A stretch of 64,000 nt of DNA, taken from NCBI RefSeq assembly GCF_001522585.2, contig NZ_CP013372.1, forward strand, positions 2,418,001-2,482,000. The letters are read 5' to 3'. Source of the DNA: Burkholderia sp. NRF60-BP8. GTDB lineage: Bacteria > Pseudomonadota > Gammaproteobacteria > Burkholderiales > Burkholderiaceae. A program made the translations under genes and the position numbers. The notes below the pieces were generated by a model, which was given only the letters and a program-made list of their open reading frames with translations, did not search any database and had not been told where the DNA came from. Below, piece by piece: positions 44,112 through 54,084 of this stretch; within the stretch, counting starts at the first letter, position 1; the number at the start of each line of letters is the position of its first letter.

Positions 44112-45248
44112 GTGAAGCTGAAGGTATCGCACGTCGCGCTGGCCGCCGCCTGCGCACTGTCGGGCGCGCACGCCGTCGCCGCCGACGTCGTCAAGATCGG
44201 TTTCGCCGCACCGCTGACCGGCCCGCAGTCGAATTACGGCACGGACATGCAGAAGGGCGTGCAGCTCGCGATCGCCGATTTCAACGCGACGCATCCGACG
44301 ATCGGCGGCAAGCCGGTCACGTTTCAGCTCGACTCGCAGGACGACCAGGCCGACCCGCGCACCGGCACGACCGTCGCGCAGCGGCTGATCGACGACAACG
44401 TCCGCGGGATCATCGGCCACTTCAACTCGGGCACCAGCATCCCCGCGTCCGACCTGTACGATCGCGCGGGGCTGCCGCAGATCTCGATGGCGACGTCGCC
44501 GCAATACACGGCGCGCGGCTACAAGACGACCTACCGGCTGCTGACGAGCGACGCGCAGGCCGGCCGCATCGTCGGCACGTACGCGGTGAAGACGCTGCGC
44601 TTCAAGCACATCGCGATCATCGACGACCGCACGGCCTACGGCCAGGGCATCGCCGACGAATTCGCGAAGGCCGTGGAAGCGGCCGGCGGCACGATCGTCA
44701 AGCGCGACTTCACGAACGACAAGGCGCTCGATTTCTCGGCGATCCTGACCAACCTGAAGGGCGTGAATCCGGACGCGGTCTTCTACGGCGGCGGCGACGC
44801 GCAATCGTCGCCGATGATCCGCAAGATGCGCCAGCTCGGGATGAAGTCGGCGTTCGTGACGGGCGAGATGTCGCGCTCGCCGACGTTCCTGAAGGTCGGC
44901 GGCGACGCGGCCGAAGGCGCGATCGTCTACATGGGCGGGCTGCCGAAGGAAAAGATGCCGGGCTTCTCCGGCTACGCGGCACGCTACAAGGCGCGCTTCA
45001 ACGAAGACGTGATCACGTATTCGCCGTACTCGTACGACGGCACGATCGCGCTGCTCACCGCGATGAAGGAAGCGAATTCGACCGATCCGAAGGTGTATAC
45101 GCCGTACCTCGGCAAGGTGTCGATCAAGGGCGTGTCGGCCGCGAGCATCGCGTACGACTCGAAGGGCGACCTGAAGGATGCGCCGGTGACGATCTACAAG
45201 GTCGAACGCGGCGCGTTCAAGCCGGTCGATACGATCGCCGGCAACTGA
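44112..45248 (+). CDS. LivK/LivJ-type ABC substrate-binding protein
   Basis: A 378-residue periplasmic protein of the branched-chain amino-acid binding family. The signal peptide is KLKVSHVALAAACALSGAHA with cleavage at about residue 24. The mature part DVVKIGFAAPLTGPQSNYGTDM and IIGHFNSGTSIPASDLYDRAG are typical. The start is a GTG at 44112, eight bases after AAGGGG; another GTG six bases earlier is too close to it. No permease or ATPase gene adjoins, so it is an orphan that must use a transporter encoded elsewhere. Confidence 0.9.
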   Translation: MKLKVSHVALAAACALSGAHAVAADVVKIGFAAPLTGPQSNYGTDMQKGVQLAIADFNATHPTIGGKPVTFQLDSQDDQADPRTGTTVAQRLIDDNVRGIIGHFNSGTSIPASDLYDRAGLPQISMATSPQYTARGYKTTYRLLTSDAQAGRIVGTYAVKTLRFKHIAIIDDRTAYGQGIADEFAKAVEAAGGTIVKRDFTNDKALDFSAILTNLKGVNPDAVFYGGGDAQSSPMIRKMRQLGMKSAFVTGEMSRSPTFLKVGGDAAEGAIVYMGGLPKEKMPGFSGYAARYKARFNEDVITYSPYSYDGTIALLTAMKEANSTDPKVYTPYLGKVSIKGVSAASIAYDSKGDLKDAPVTIYKVERGAFKPVDTIAGN

Positions 45249-45564
45249 TTACGCCGGCCCTGCCTCGCGCGGCGCACTGGCGGCTCACCGGCCGCACGCG
45301 CCGCGCGCGCTTCGGCTGCATGGTCCGAAGCCGTTCTCGGCGCGCGCCCGCGTGCAGGCATTTCGCGCTCCTGTAGAATCCCCCCACCCGCTTTGACGCC
45401 TCGTCTCCGCCGTGCCCCATCCCGGTGCGGCGGCGCGTGTCGCGTGCCTCACCCGGCACGCGGCATGCTTCGACGACGCAAGCCGCGCCTTGTCAGTCCA
45501 TGCCGATAGCGGGCCCTGGAGACGCAGCACCGACAACAACATTCGAAAACCGATCGTCCTGACC
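45249..45564. other. Gene-free stretch
   Basis: About 316 bases between the binding-protein gene and the MHS transporter. A -10-like TAGAAT at 45375 might belong to the transporter promoter. Nothing else is seen. Confidence 0.5.
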
Positions 45565-46875
45565 ATGCAAGCTTCCGAATTGAGCGGCGTGCCTCGCGCC
45601 GCCGAACGCGCGCTCACGCGCAGCGACTACAAGACCCTTGGCCTTGCCGCACTCGGCGGCGCCCTCGAGTTCTACGACTTCATCATCTTCGTGTTCTTCG
45701 CGCCGGCGATAGGACAACTCTTCTTCCCGCACGACATTCCCGACTGGCTGCGCCAGTTGCAGACGTTCGGCATCTTCGCGGCCGGCTATCTCGCGCGCCC
45801 GCTCGGCGGCGTGATCATGGCGCACTTCGGCGACCTGTTCGGCCGCAAGCGGATGTTCACGCTGAGCGTGCTGATGATGTCGGTGCCGACGCTGCTGATG
45901 GGCATGCTGCCGACCTACGACACGATCGGCATCCTCGCGCCGGTGTTGCTGCTGCTGTTCCGCGTGCTGCAGGGCGCGGCGGTCGGCGGCGAAGTGCCGG
46001 GCGCGTGGGTGTTCGTGTCCGAGCACGTGCCGTCGCGCCATATCGGCTACGCATGCGGCACGCTGACCGCGGGCCTGACGGCCGGCATCCTGCTCGGCTC
46101 GCTCGTCGCGGCCGGCATCAACAGCCGCTACTCGACGGCCGAAGTCGGCGCGTTCGCGTGGCGCATCCCGTTCCTGCTCGGCGGCGTGTTCGGGCTGTTC
46201 TCCGTGTACCTGCGCCGCTGGCTGCACGAAACGCCGGTGTTCGCCGAGATGAAGGCGAAGAAGGCGCTCGCGGCCGAGATTCCGCTGAAGGCGGTATTGC
46301 GCGATCACGGCCGCGCGGTAATCGTGTCGATGCTGCTCACGTGGATGCTGTCGGCCGCGATCGTCGTCGTGATCCTGATGACGCCCGCGCTGCTGCAGAA
46401 GCAGTTCCACCTGACGCCGGCGACGACGCTGTTCGCGAACAGCGTCGCGACGCTGTGCCTGACGGCCGGCTGCATCGCCGCGGGTTCGCTCGCGGGCTGG
46501 ATCGGCGCGAAGCGCGTGCTCGGCATCGGCGGCATCGGGCTGGCCGCGTGCTACTACCTGCTGTTCGCGCAGGTCGCGGCCGATGCGTCGACGCTGCCGC
46601 TCTACTACGGGATCGCGGGCTTCATGGTCGGCACGATCGGCGCGGTGCCGTTCGTGATGGTGAAGAGCTTCCCGGCCGTCGTGCGCTTCTCGGGCATCTC
46701 GTTCTCGTACAACGTCGCGTATGCGATCTTCGGCGGCCTCACGCCGGTGATCGTGTCGCTGATGATGAAGTCGAATCCGCTCGCACCGGTCGTGTACGTC
46801 GCGGCGATCTGCGTGCTCGGCGCGATCGCCGTGCAGTTCTCGAAGGATGCGAAGGACGTGCAGGGCACGCACTGA
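45565..46875 (+). CDS. MHS-family MFS transporter (KgtP/ProP-like)
   Basis: A 436-residue, 12-helix symporter of the metabolite:H+ group. TM1 has GGALEFYDFIIFVFFAPAIG, the loop after TM2 RPLGGVIMAHFGDLFGRKRMF and TM4 RVLQGAAVGGEVPGAWVFVSEH. Members carry carboxylates, proline/betaine or similar. The start ATG 45565 (MQASELSGV) is chosen since the longer frame upstream runs through non-coding-like sequence. It ends in a strong terminator and stands alone; substrate unknown. Confidence 0.88.
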   Translation: MQASELSGVPRAAERALTRSDYKTLGLAALGGALEFYDFIIFVFFAPAIGQLFFPHDIPDWLRQLQTFGIFAAGYLARPLGGVIMAHFGDLFGRKRMFTLSVLMMSVPTLLMGMLPTYDTIGILAPVLLLLFRVLQGAAVGGEVPGAWVFVSEHVPSRHIGYACGTLTAGLTAGILLGSLVAAGINSRYSTAEVGAFAWRIPFLLGGVFGLFSVYLRRWLHETPVFAEMKAKKALAAEIPLKAVLRDHGRAVIVSMLLTWMLSAAIVVVILMTPALLQKQFHLTPATTLFANSVATLCLTAGCIAAGSLAGWIGAKRVLGIGGIGLAACYYLLFAQVAADASTLPLYYGIAGFMVGTIGAVPFVMVKSFPAVVRFSGISFSYNVAYAIFGGLTPVIVSLMMKSNPLAPVVYVAAICVLGAIAVQFSKDAKDVQGTH

Positions 46876-46905
46876 ACGCCGGCGCCCGCGCCCGCTGGAT
46901 GAACG

Positions 46906-46943
46906 AAGGGCCGAATCCCGCGGCGTGCGGGATTCGGCCCTTT
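46906..46943. terminator. Intrinsic terminator, convergent genes
   Basis: AAGGGCCGAATCCCGC and GCGGGATTCGGCCCTT make a 16-base-pair stem with a small loop, followed by TT on the plus strand. It lies between the transporter and the convergent DoxX gene. Confidence 0.88.
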
Positions 46944-46980
46944 TGACTTGCCTTCGCGTAGCGGCGCGCGCCCGGTCAGT

Positions 46981-47418
46981 TCAACGCAGCAAGCCGTACG
47001 ACGAACTCGGCCGACGCAACGCGTCGATGCTCGCGCCGCCGGCGCCGGTGACGAACAGCAGCAGGAAGCCGCCGGAAATCGCGACGTTCTTCCAGAAGTG
47101 AATCACCATGTCGTGCTGGACGGCCGCGTTGGTCGCGTCCCAGAAATTGTGCCCGACCATCGCGGTCGCGATCGTGTAGACCGCCATCAGCAACGCGAGC
47201 GGCCGGACCTTGTAGCCGACGATCAACAGCAGGCCGCCCAGCCCCTCGATCGCGACGACGATCGGCGCGACGACCTGTTGATAGGGCACGTTCATCGTGT
47301 GCAGATACGCGACGAAATCGCCGTAGCCGAGCAGCTTCATGATGCCGCCCCACAAGAACAACGCCGCCAGCGCCAGGCGTGCGAAAAAAATGACGCCGGA
47401 ATCGACGGTACGCGTCAT
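46981..47418 (-). CDS. DoxX-family membrane protein
   Basis: A 145-residue protein with four hydrophobic segments and the DoxX pattern FFARLALAALFLWGGIMKLLGYGDF and IEGLGGLLLIVGYKVRPLAL. Family members are often linked to redox or quinone functions but a role is not established. ATG 47418 has GGAGAGAGGC upstream. The next gene upstream, FucU/RbsD-like, is on the same strand with a gap of about 195 bases. Confidence 0.87.
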   Translation of the reverse strand: MTRTVDSGVIFFARLALAALFLWGGIMKLLGYGDFVAYLHTMNVPYQQVVAPIVVAIEGLGGLLLIVGYKVRPLALLMAVYTIATAMVGHNFWDATNAAVQHDMVIHFWKNVAISGGFLLLFVTGAGGASIDALRRPSSSYGLLR

Positions 47419-47612
47419 GCCTCTCTCCTCGTATGCAATTCGGCCGCCCGCGCGGGGCGCGCCCGTGCGGTTCGGCGCCGCGCGGCCCCGGAAGGGCGCG
47501 CGGCAAATGGGCCAGCATAGAGGGTCTTTTCGCGGTGTCCAAGAAAAAGGTTGTAGCAAATCTTTACACCGCGGCGGCGGCGCCGGCAGCCCGGCGCGCC
47601 GAAAAAACGCGT

Positions 47613-48068
47613 TTAGCCCGCGTCGCTCAACAGCACGCCCTTCTTGAAGATGAAGCAGCCGTAGCCGCGCTGTTCGCCGGTCACGATCACCGCATATGCC
47701 TGCTGCGCGCGCTCGTAGAACGCGAAACGCTCGACGCCGGTGAGCGGCACTGAACGCCCCTCCGCGCGGTCGATCTCGGCCTGCACTTCGCGCTGCACGG
47801 GCGGCACCGCGGCAGCATCGCCGACGACTTCCATCCGCCACGCGGGCGTGTCGACGAACGTGTCGAGCGGCAGCACGGACAGCACCGCGCGCACGACGCG
47901 CGCCGAATCGGCGCCGTCGATCCGCAGCGCACGGCCGACCACCGTGTGCTCCGCGACGGATTCCGCGGGGAAATTCGCATCGCAGATCGCGATTTCGTCG
48001 CCGTGGCCCATCGCGCGCAGCGTGTGCAGGATGTCGGCGTGCAGCAGCGGATCGAGATTCTTCAACAT
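47613..48068 (-). CDS. fucU: RbsD/FucU-family sugar mutarotase
   Basis: A 151-residue protein of the RbsD/FucU family, which speeds change between anomers of fucose or pyranose/furanose forms of ribose. The start LKNLDPLLHADILHTLRAMGHGDEIAICDANFP has the conserved His and Asp residues of the active site and the end GYGCFIFKKGVL is the typical C-terminus. Length and the N-terminal pattern favour FucU over RbsD. No fucose catabolic genes are adjacent, so the physiological sugar is unknown. Confidence 0.85.
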   Translation of the reverse strand: MLKNLDPLLHADILHTLRAMGHGDEIAICDANFPAESVAEHTVVGRALRIDGADSARVVRAVLSVLPLDTFVDTPAWRMEVVGDAAAVPPVQREVQAEIDRAEGRSVPLTGVERFAFYERAQQAYAVIVTGEQRGYGCFIFKKGVLLSDAG

Positions 48069-48147
48069 GTGGGCTAGTCTCCGGGTTCAGGAACGAATCG
48101 CATAACGTTACCCGATCCCGGCGACCGCGGTGCGTACATCGTTCACG

Positions 48148-48540
48148 TCACGAAGCCGCGGCCGGCATTTCGTCGATGAAACCCGTGACCGATGCGAGGC
48201 GGCCCGACGCGTCGACGGTGCCGAAGTCCGAGCCCTTCACGATCGCCGCGCCGTCGGGCGACACGAGCGCCCACGAGAATCGCAGGTGCTGGCCGAACGC
48301 GTCGACGTCGGTCGTGCGGCGGAAGCGGTATGCGGGGAAACGTTGCTGCACGGCGGCGATCATCGTGTCGATGCCCGCGTGGCCGTCGCCGGCCATCAGC
48401 GGATCGCGATAGGCCGCGTCGCTCGCGTACGTCGCATCGATCAGCGCGCGGCGGCGCACGACGTCGGGTTCGTTCCACGCGTCGAAGTAGCGGTCGATCA
48501 GATCGGCGTGAACGGACGATGCGGATTGAGCGGTGTTCAT
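48148..48540 (-). CDS. SnoaL/NTF2-like protein
   Basis: A 130-residue protein with the alpha-beta cone fold pattern of SnoaL-like/NTF2-like proteins: HADLIDRYFDAWNEPDVVRR at the start, then YRDPLMAGDGHAGIDTMIAAVQQRFP and FSWALVSPDGAAIVKGSDFG. Such small proteins bind hydrophobic ligands or act as isomerases; no specific function can be given. ATG 48540 has GGAGTCTCGCC before it. Confidence 0.8.
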   Translation of the reverse strand: MNTAQSASSVHADLIDRYFDAWNEPDVVRRRALIDATYASDAAYRDPLMAGDGHAGIDTMIAAVQQRFPAYRFRRTTDVDAFGQHLRFSWALVSPDGAAIVKGSDFGTVDASGRLASVTGFIDEMPAAAS

Positions 48541-48701
48541 GGCGAGACTCCTTGTGTCGGTGACTGACGTTGTCGCGGACGTTTCGTGTCCGCGTGCCGC
48601 TATCGTCGCCCGGCCGGCGGGGGCGGTCGATTACGCGGGAGGTAAGGAAATCGCGCCGGCCACGTGCCGCATGCCCGCGCCCGATCGCCACGTGCATCGC
48701 A

Positions 48702-48729
48702 ACGAAAACGGGCGCCCGAAGGCGCCCGC
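48702..48729 (-). terminator. Intrinsic terminator after garD
   Basis: CGGGCGCC and GGCGCCCG form an 8-base-pair stem with a 4-base loop; on the minus strand it is followed by TTTTCGTT. It lies about 35 bases after the garD stop. Confidence 0.8.
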
Positions 48730-48741
48730 ATCGTCTTGCCG

Positions 48742-48755
48742 CCCCCCCCCCCCCC
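48742..48755. repeat. Homopolymeric tract of 14 C
   Basis: An uninterrupted run of 14 cytosines just downstream of the garD stop and before its terminator. It is outside coding sequence. Runs of this length are prone to sequencing error and to slippage. Confidence 0.9.
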
Positions 48756-48764
48756 GCATACGCG

Positions 48765-50318
48765 TCAGGTCACCGGCGCCGGATTGAACAGCGTCAGCGC
48801 ATTCGCGAGCTTCCATTGCTCGGCCCACGTGCGGCGCTTGCCGCTGGCGACGTCGAGCATCAGCCGGAACAGCGCCCAGCCCGTGTCCTCGATCGTCGCC
48901 GCACCGGTCGCGATCTGCCCCGCGTCGAGATCCATCAGGTCGTGCCAGCGGCGTGCGAGATCGCTGCGCGTCGCGACCTTGATCACCGGCACCTGCGCGA
49001 GGCCGTACGGCGTGCCGCGGCCGGTCGTGAAAATGTGCAGGTTCATCCCCGCCGCGAGCTGCAGCGTGCCGCAGATGAAATCGCTCGCGGGCGTCGCCGC
49101 GTACAGCAGCCCCTTTTGCCGCGCGCGATCGCCGGGGCGCACGACGCCGGCGATCGGCGCGCTGCCCGACTTCACGATCGACCCCATCGCCTTCTCGACG
49201 ATGTTCGACAGGCCGCCCTTCTTGTTGCCCGGCGTCGTGTTCGCGCTGCGGTCGACGCGGCCGCGCTGCAGGTAACGGTCGTACCAGTCCATCTCGCGGA
49301 TGATCTCGCGCGCGACGTCCTCGTTTGCCGCGCGCGACGTGAGCTGCGCGACGCCGTCGCGCACTTCGGTCACCTCCGAGAACATGATCGTCGCGCCCGC
49401 GCGCACGAGCAGGTCGGCCGCGAAGCCGACCGCCGGATTCGCGGTGAGCCCCGAGAACGCGTCGCTGCCGCCGCATTGCACGCCGACGACGAGATCCGAC
49501 GCCGGGCAGGTTTCGCGACGGCGGCGGTTCAGCCGCTCGAGATGCGATTCGGCCATCTTCATGATCGAATCGATCATCGAGTTGAAGCCGACGTGCGCGG
49601 CGTCCTGCAGGCACACCACGCCGCCGTTGTCGGTCGCGCCGTCGGCCGCCACCGGAATCGCGCCCGGCGGCAGCAGGCGCTCGGGCTGCAGCTTCTCGCA
49701 GCCGAGGCTCACGGTCATCACTTCGCCGCCGAAGTTCGGATTCAGGCTGATGTTGCGCAGCGTGCGGATCGGGATGTCGGCGTCGGGCGCGTCGATCGCG
49801 ACGCCGCAGCCGTACGTGTGTTCGAGCCCGACCACGTCGTCGACGTTCGGGTAGCGCGGCAGCAGTTCGTCCTTGATCCGCTTCACCGCATGCTCGACGA
49901 CGCCCGACACGCACTGCACGGTCGTCGTGATCGCGAGGATGTTGCGCGTGCCGACCGAGCCGTCGGCATTGCGAAAGCCCTCGAACGTATAGCCTTCGAG
50001 CGGCTCGAGCGGCGGCGCGGCACGCGTGGCGAGCGGCAGGTCGTCGAGGCCCGGCGGCTCGGGCATGCGCATCGTGCGCTCGTTGACCCAACTGCCGCGC
50101 CGCAGGTCGGTCAGCGCGTAGCCGATCACCACGTTGTAGCGCACGACCGGATCGCCGGCCGCGAGGTCGACAAGCGCGACCTTGTGCCCCTGCGGCACGC
50201 CTTCGCACAGCGTCAGCCCGTCGGCGAACGTCGCGCCTGCGGGCAAACCGCCGTCGTTGACGACGATCGCGACGTTGTCGTCCGGATGCACGCGGATGTA
50301 GAGAGGGGAAGCAGTCAT
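48765..50318 (-). CDS. garD: Galactarate dehydratase (UxaA family)
   Basis: A 517-residue enzyme of the altronate/galactarate dehydratase family (SAF domain at about 1-90, then the larger UxaA part). It removes water from galactarate to give 5-dehydro-4-deoxyglucarate. Patterns [53 protein letters not shown] and [20 protein letters not shown] are typical of GarD. It is divergent from kdgD, the next step in the pathway. Length matches the family. Confidence 0.92.
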   Translation of the reverse strand: MTASPLYIRVHPDDNVAIVVNDGGLPAGATFADGLTLCEGVPQGHKVALVDLAAGDPVVRYNVVIGYALTDLRRGSWVNERTMRMPEPPGLDDLPLATRAAPPLEPLEGYTFEGFRNADGSVGTRNILAITTTVQCVSGVVEHAVKRIKDELLPRYPNVDDVVGLEHTYGCGVAIDAPDADIPIRTLRNISLNPNFGGEVMTVSLGCEKLQPERLLPPGAIPVAADGATDNGGVVCLQDAAHVGFNSMIDSIMKMAESHLERLNRRRRETCPASDLVVGVQCGGSDAFSGLTANPAVGFAADLLVRAGATIMFSEVTEVRDGVAQLTSRAANEDVAREIIREMDWYDRYLQRGRVDRSANTTPGNKKGGLSNIVEKAMGSIVKSGSAPIAGVVRPGDRARQKGLLYAATPASDFICGTLQLAAGMNLHIFTTGRGTPYGLAQVPVIKVATRSDLARRWHDLMDLDAGQIATGAATIEDTGWALFRLMLDVASGKRRTWAEQWKLANALTLFNPAPVT

Positions 50319-50355
50319 CGGAATTCCTGGAAGCTATCTGCGATATCGTTAGTCA

Positions 50356-50477
50356 TCATACGACATTCAACGTCATTCGACGATGCTGCGTAAACCCCTA
50401 TCCGGAAAGACCCTACCCTTGGCCAGCCAGCAAACCGCTTGCGCCGCTCATTCTTGCGTTGTACGATGACATACAAC
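50356..50477. promoter_or_regulatory. Divergent garD-kdgD control region with related dyads
   Basis: The 228-base divergent region has TCATACGAC at 50356-50364 and, at 50458-50477, GTTGTACGATGACATACAAC, a 6-base-arm dyad with 8-base spacer. A related CATACGACGACGTACG dyad lies just before the GudP-like gene (about 54301). This fits one GntR-type regulator controlling all three; no such gene is present here. Confidence 0.5.
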
Positions 50478-50546
50478 GACATCGCCAATATGGCCCGGAT
50501 GCCGTACCGACGAACCCCGCACTCGCGCTAGACGGACGACCCAACC

Positions 50547-51461
50547 ATGACTTCACCGCAAGAACTCAAACAGATCATCTCCCACGGCCTGCTGTCGTTT
50601 CCGCTGACGGATTTCGACGCCGACGGGAGCTTCCGCCCGTCCACCTATGCCGAGCGCCTGGAATGGCTGGCGCCGTATGGCGCGAGCGCACTGTTCGCGG
50701 CCGGCGGCACCGGCGAATTCTTCTCGCTCACGCAGCGCGAGTATTCGGACGTGATCCGCGTCGCGACGGAAACCTGCAAGGGCAAGGTGCCGATCCTCGC
50801 CGGCGCGGGCGGCGCAACGCGCGTCGCGATCGAATATGCGCAGGAAGCCGAGCGCCTCGGCGCGAGCGGCGTGCTGCTGATGCCGCACTACCTGACCGAA
50901 GCGAGCCAGGAAGGGATCGCCGACCACGTCGAGCAGGTCTGCCGCGCGCTGAAGATCGGCGTCGTGGTGTACAACCGCGCGAATTCGAAGCTGAATGCGG
51001 ACATGCTCGAGCGCCTCGCCGACCGTTGCCCGAACCTGATCGGCTTCAAGGACGGCGTTGGCGAAATCGAAAGCATGGTCACGATCCGCCGCCGCCTCGG
51101 CGACCGTTTCGCGTACCTCGGCGGCCTGCCCACGGCCGAAGTCTATGCGGCCGCGTACAAGGCGCTCGGCGTGCCGGTGTACTCGTCGGCGGTGTTCAAC
51201 TTCATCCCGAAGACGGCGATGCAATTCTACGAAGCGATCGCGAAGGACGACCACGCGACGGTCGGCCGCCTGATCGACGAATTCTTCCTGCCGTACCTGA
51301 AGATCCGCAATCGCCGCGCGGGCTACGCGGTCAGCATCGTGAAGGCGGGCGCGAAGCTCGTCGGCCACGACGCGGGCCCGGTGCGCGCACCGCTCGTCGA
51401 CCTGACCGACGAAGAAGCGGCCGAGCTCGACGTGCTGATCAAGAAGATGGGCCCGCAGTAA
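50547..51461 (+). CDS. kdgD: 5-dehydro-4-deoxyglucarate dehydratase
   Basis: A 304-residue enzyme of the DapA/NAL superfamily. It converts 5-dehydro-4-deoxyglucarate to 2,5-dioxopentanoate (alpha-ketoglutarate semialdehyde) with loss of CO2 and water. The Schiff-base lysine is Lys168 ([11 protein letters not shown]), with Tyr142 (VVYNRAN) and the family motif [19 protein letters not shown]. The start ATG 50547 is close to the family N-terminus. It feeds the aldehyde dehydrogenase encoded about 1 kb downstream on the other strand. Confidence 0.94.
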   Translation: MTSPQELKQIISHGLLSFPLTDFDADGSFRPSTYAERLEWLAPYGASALFAAGGTGEFFSLTQREYSDVIRVATETCKGKVPILAGAGGATRVAIEYAQEAERLGASGVLLMPHYLTEASQEGIADHVEQVCRALKIGVVVYNRANSKLNADMLERLADRCPNLIGFKDGVGEIESMVTIRRRLGDRFAYLGGLPTAEVYAAAYKALGVPVYSSAVFNFIPKTAMQFYEAIAKDDHATVGRLIDEFFLPYLKIRNRRAGYAVSIVKAGAKLVGHDAGPVRAPLVDLTDEEAAELDVLIKKMGPQ

Positions 51462-51577
51462 GCGGGATTCGCCGGCGGCGCGGGGCCTTGATCGGCACGG
51501 CGCGCCGGCTCCCGCACGCGTCCGTATCCGTATCACGCGATGGCCGCGCGGCTCGACGAGCCGGCGCGGCCACTTCA

Positions 51578-52132
51578 TTACATCTGCGCGATCGCGCCGA
51601 TGATCCGCTGCCGCACGCTCGCGAGCGTCCGCTGCGTCTCGTCGATCCCTTTGCGCGCCGCAAGCGGCCGGCCGCGCGCCGGCGACTCGGCGCTCATGAT
51701 CTGTTCCAGCACGTCGCGGTCGACGACAGCATCGAAGAACCGCCCGACGGTAAACATCGCGTACTGCTTCGCGGTCGCGAGATGCGTGTTGGCCTGCGTG
51801 AGCGCGTCGGCACGCTGCGCGCCGTTCGGCCCGTCGATGCTGCGGCGATGCTTCAGCGCGAACACTACCGCCTGCATGTCGTACCTGAAGCGCTCGACGG
51901 CTCTGCCGAAGATCAACGAATGCGGATCGGAGCCCGCGACGGGCCGTCCCTGGTTGATCGTCACGTCGAATTCGCTGCCGCCCAGCTCGCGCTGCAGCGC
52001 GAACAGCGCGTCGGCCAGCACACGCCCTTCGCTGTATTCGCCGATCTGGGTGCGAACCGATTTCGCGACGTCGCCGATCGCTTTCCACAACCCGGCTGCG
52101 AACAGGTGGTCGCCACGCTTGCTGATATTCAT
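51578..52132 (-). CDS. Hypothetical protein (184 aa)
   Basis: A 184-residue soluble protein with no signal peptide or membrane segment. It is rich in helix-forming segments, for example FAAGLWKAIGDVAKSVRTQ and LTQANTHLATAKQYAMFTV. No catalytic motif or family is recognised. ATG 52132 is preceded by AAGGAACC. It lies between the galactarate enzymes kdgD and the aldehyde dehydrogenase on the minus strand, but a link with that pathway is not shown by sequence. Confidence 0.7.
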   Translation of the reverse strand: MNISKRGDHLFAAGLWKAIGDVAKSVRTQIGEYSEGRVLADALFALQRELGGSEFDVTINQGRPVAGSDPHSLIFGRAVERFRYDMQAVVFALKHRRSIDGPNGAQRADALTQANTHLATAKQYAMFTVGRFFDAVVDRDVLEQIMSAESPARGRPLAARKGIDETQRTLASVRQRIIGAIAQM

Positions 52133-52282
52133 CGGATGGTTCCTTGTTGGTCTTGTGATCTCTCAGGCTCGCCTGCGAACCGGACGGCTCGCGGCTTCGC
52201 TACTGTAAGAGAAACGCGGGCAACAGGAAAGCCGACCGCTCACCACCCCGTCTGCGCATCACCCGGAGCGCCATTTGATGTC

Positions 52283-52378
52283 GTGATTGATACCGGCGGC
52301 AGCAAGCTATGGACGCGCGACCGGCGCCTGCTGGTTGCAGCGGAGCGCCTGGAACTCGCCGCCCGCCCTGCTCAGTGA
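52283..52378 (+). pseudogene. Probable remnant of a VapC-type PIN toxin gene
   Basis: A short plus-strand frame reads VIDTGGSKLWTRDRRLLVA then AERLELA before a stop at 52376. The LWTRDRRL and AERL elements are typical of the C-terminal end of VapC PIN-domain RNases, and VIDT resembles their N-terminal start, as if the middle had been deleted. No antitoxin is seen. The match is short and from memory, so it is tentative. Confidence 0.4.
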
Positions 52379-52412
52379 CCGAGCGAAGCCGGCACGAAAG
52401 CCCGCGTTGAAT

Positions 52413-52446
52413 AAAAAAGGCGGCGGGGCCCGTGGGCCCCGCCGCC
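52413..52446 (-). terminator. Intrinsic terminator of the aldehyde dehydrogenase gene
   Basis: A perfect inverted repeat with 13-base arms (52419-52431 and 52434-52446); on the minus strand it is followed by TTTTTTAT. It lies about 60 bases after the stop. Confidence 0.93.
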
Positions 52447-52506
52447 GCGTTTCGACGTGCCGGAACGCGCCCCTTCCGGGACGCTGCGCTCAGCGGTTAC
52501 GCCACG

Positions 52507-54084
52507 TCACTCCGCCTTCCCGTCGCGCAGCCGCGGAATCGCCAGCGGATTGCCTTCCTGCAACCCTTCGGGCAGCAGGTCGTCCGGGAAGTCCTGATAG
52601 CACACCGGCCGCAGGAAACGCTCGATCGCGGTCGCCCCGACCGACGTGACGGACGGGTTCGACGTGGCGGGGAACGGGCCGCCGTGCACCATCGCATCGC
52701 ACACTTCGACGCCGGTCGGGTAGCCGTTGACGAGCAGGCGCCCGGCCTTGCGTTCGAGGATCGGCAGCAGCCGGCGCGCGAGCGGCTTGTCGTCGGCATC
52801 CATCTGCAGCGTGGCCGTCAACTGGCCTTCGAGCGCGTCGAGCACGCGCGCGACTTCGTCGAGATCGCGGCAGCGCACGATCAGCGACGCCGGCCCGAAC
52901 ACCTCGTGGCTGAACGCCGGCTCGGCCAGGAACGCCTGCGCGCCGACTTCGTACAGCGCGCCGCCCGCCTGGCAGTCGGTCTGCGCAGCCTCGCCCGCGC
53001 CGATTTCGCGCACGCCGGGCAGCTCGGCGAGCTTGCCGCAACCGTTGCGGTACGCATCGGCGATGCCGCGCGTGAGCATCACGCCGGCCGGCTTCTTCGC
53101 GAGCGCCTGCGCGGCGACCGTCTCGAAGCGGTCGAGATCGGGGCCGTCGATCGCGAGCACGAGGCCCGGATTGGTACAGAACTGGCCGACGCCGAGCGTC
53201 AGCGAATCGACGAAGCCCGTCGCGATCGCATCGCCGCGCGCGGCCAGCGCGGCCGGAAACAGCACGACGGGGTTGATGCTGCTCATTTCCGCATAGACGG
53301 GAATCGGTTGCGGGCGCGCGTTCGCGAGCTGCACGAGCGCCATCCCGCCCTGCCGGGAACCGGTGAAACCGACGGCCTGGATCGCCGGATGGCTGACCAG
53401 CGCCGCGCCGGTCACGCGGCCGGGGCCGACCAGCAGCGAGAACACGCCGGCCGGCATGCCGGTTTTCACGACCGCGGCGCGAATCGCACGGCCGACCAGC
53501 TCGGACGTGCCGAGGTGCGCTTCGTGCGCCTTCACGATCACCGGGCAGCCGGCCGCGAGCGCCGACGCGGTATCGCCGCCGGCCACCGAGAACGCGAGCG
53601 GGAAATTGCTCGCGCCGAACACGGCGACGGGCCCGAGCGCGATTTTCTGCAGCCGCAGGTCCGCACGCGGCAGCGGCGTGCGGGCCGGCTGCGCGGGATC
53701 GATCGACGCGGCGAGGAAGCGCCCGTCGCGCACGACGCGCGCGAACAGCCGAAGCTGGCCGACGGTGCGGCCGCGCTCGCCCTGCAGCCGCGCGACCGGC
53801 AGGCCCGTTTCGGCATGCGCGCGCTCGATCAGCGCGTCGCCGAGCGCGACGATTTCATCGGCGATCGCGTCGAGAAACGCCGCACGGGCCGCGAGCGGCT
53901 GCGTGCGGTACGCGTCGAACGCGTCGCGTGCGAGTTCGCACGCGCGGTCGACGTCGGCCTGCGTCGCGACGCCGAACGCCGGGACGTCGATCGGCACGCC
54001 CTTCGTCGGGTCGAACGCGTGCAAGGTTCCGGCCGAGCCGGCCACCGCTTCGGCGCCGATCAGCATCTCTCCTGTCAGTTGCAT
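52507..54084 (-). CDS. Alpha-ketoglutarate semialdehyde dehydrogenase (NADP-type)
   Basis: A 525-residue aldehyde dehydrogenase, the usual length for the KGSADH group. The catalytic Cys lies in [12 protein letters not shown] and the Glu in [11 protein letters not shown], with the cofactor region [20 protein letters not shown]. It would oxidise 2,5-dioxopentanoate from KdgD to 2-oxoglutarate, completing galactarate/glucarate breakdown. The start ATG 54084 ([10 protein letters not shown]) has GGAG upstream; a start 12 codons earlier is less likely. It is divergent from the GudP-like transporter. Confidence 0.9.
   Translation of the reverse strand: MQLTGEMLIGAEAVAGSAGTLHAFDPTKGVPIDVPAFGVATQADVDRACELARDAFDAYRTQPLAARAAFLDAIADEIVALGDALIERAHAETGLPVARLQGERGRTVGQLRLFARVVRDGRFLAASIDPAQPARTPLPRADLRLQKIALGPVAVFGASNFPLAFSVAGGDTASALAAGCPVIVKAHEAHLGTSELVGRAIRAAVVKTGMPAGVFSLLVGPGRVTGAALVSHPAIQAVGFTGSRQGGMALVQLANARPQPIPVYAEMSSINPVVLFPAALAARGDAIATGFVDSLTLGVGQFCTNPGLVLAIDGPDLDRFETVAAQALAKKPAGVMLTRGIADAYRNGCGKLAELPGVREIGAGEAAQTDCQAGGALYEVGAQAFLAEPAFSHEVFGPASLIVRCRDLDEVARVLDALEGQLTATLQMDADDKPLARRLLPILERKAGRLLVNGYPTGVEVCDAMVHGGPFPATSNPSVTSVGATAIERFLRPVCYQDFPDDLLPEGLQEGNPLAIPRLRDGKAE

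Larger units (their letters stand above)
52133..52506. other. Mostly gene-free stretch with a gene remnant and terminator
   Basis: About 370 bases. It holds a probable short remnant of a PIN-domain toxin gene and the terminator of the aldehyde dehydrogenase gene (both listed separately). Confidence 0.6.
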
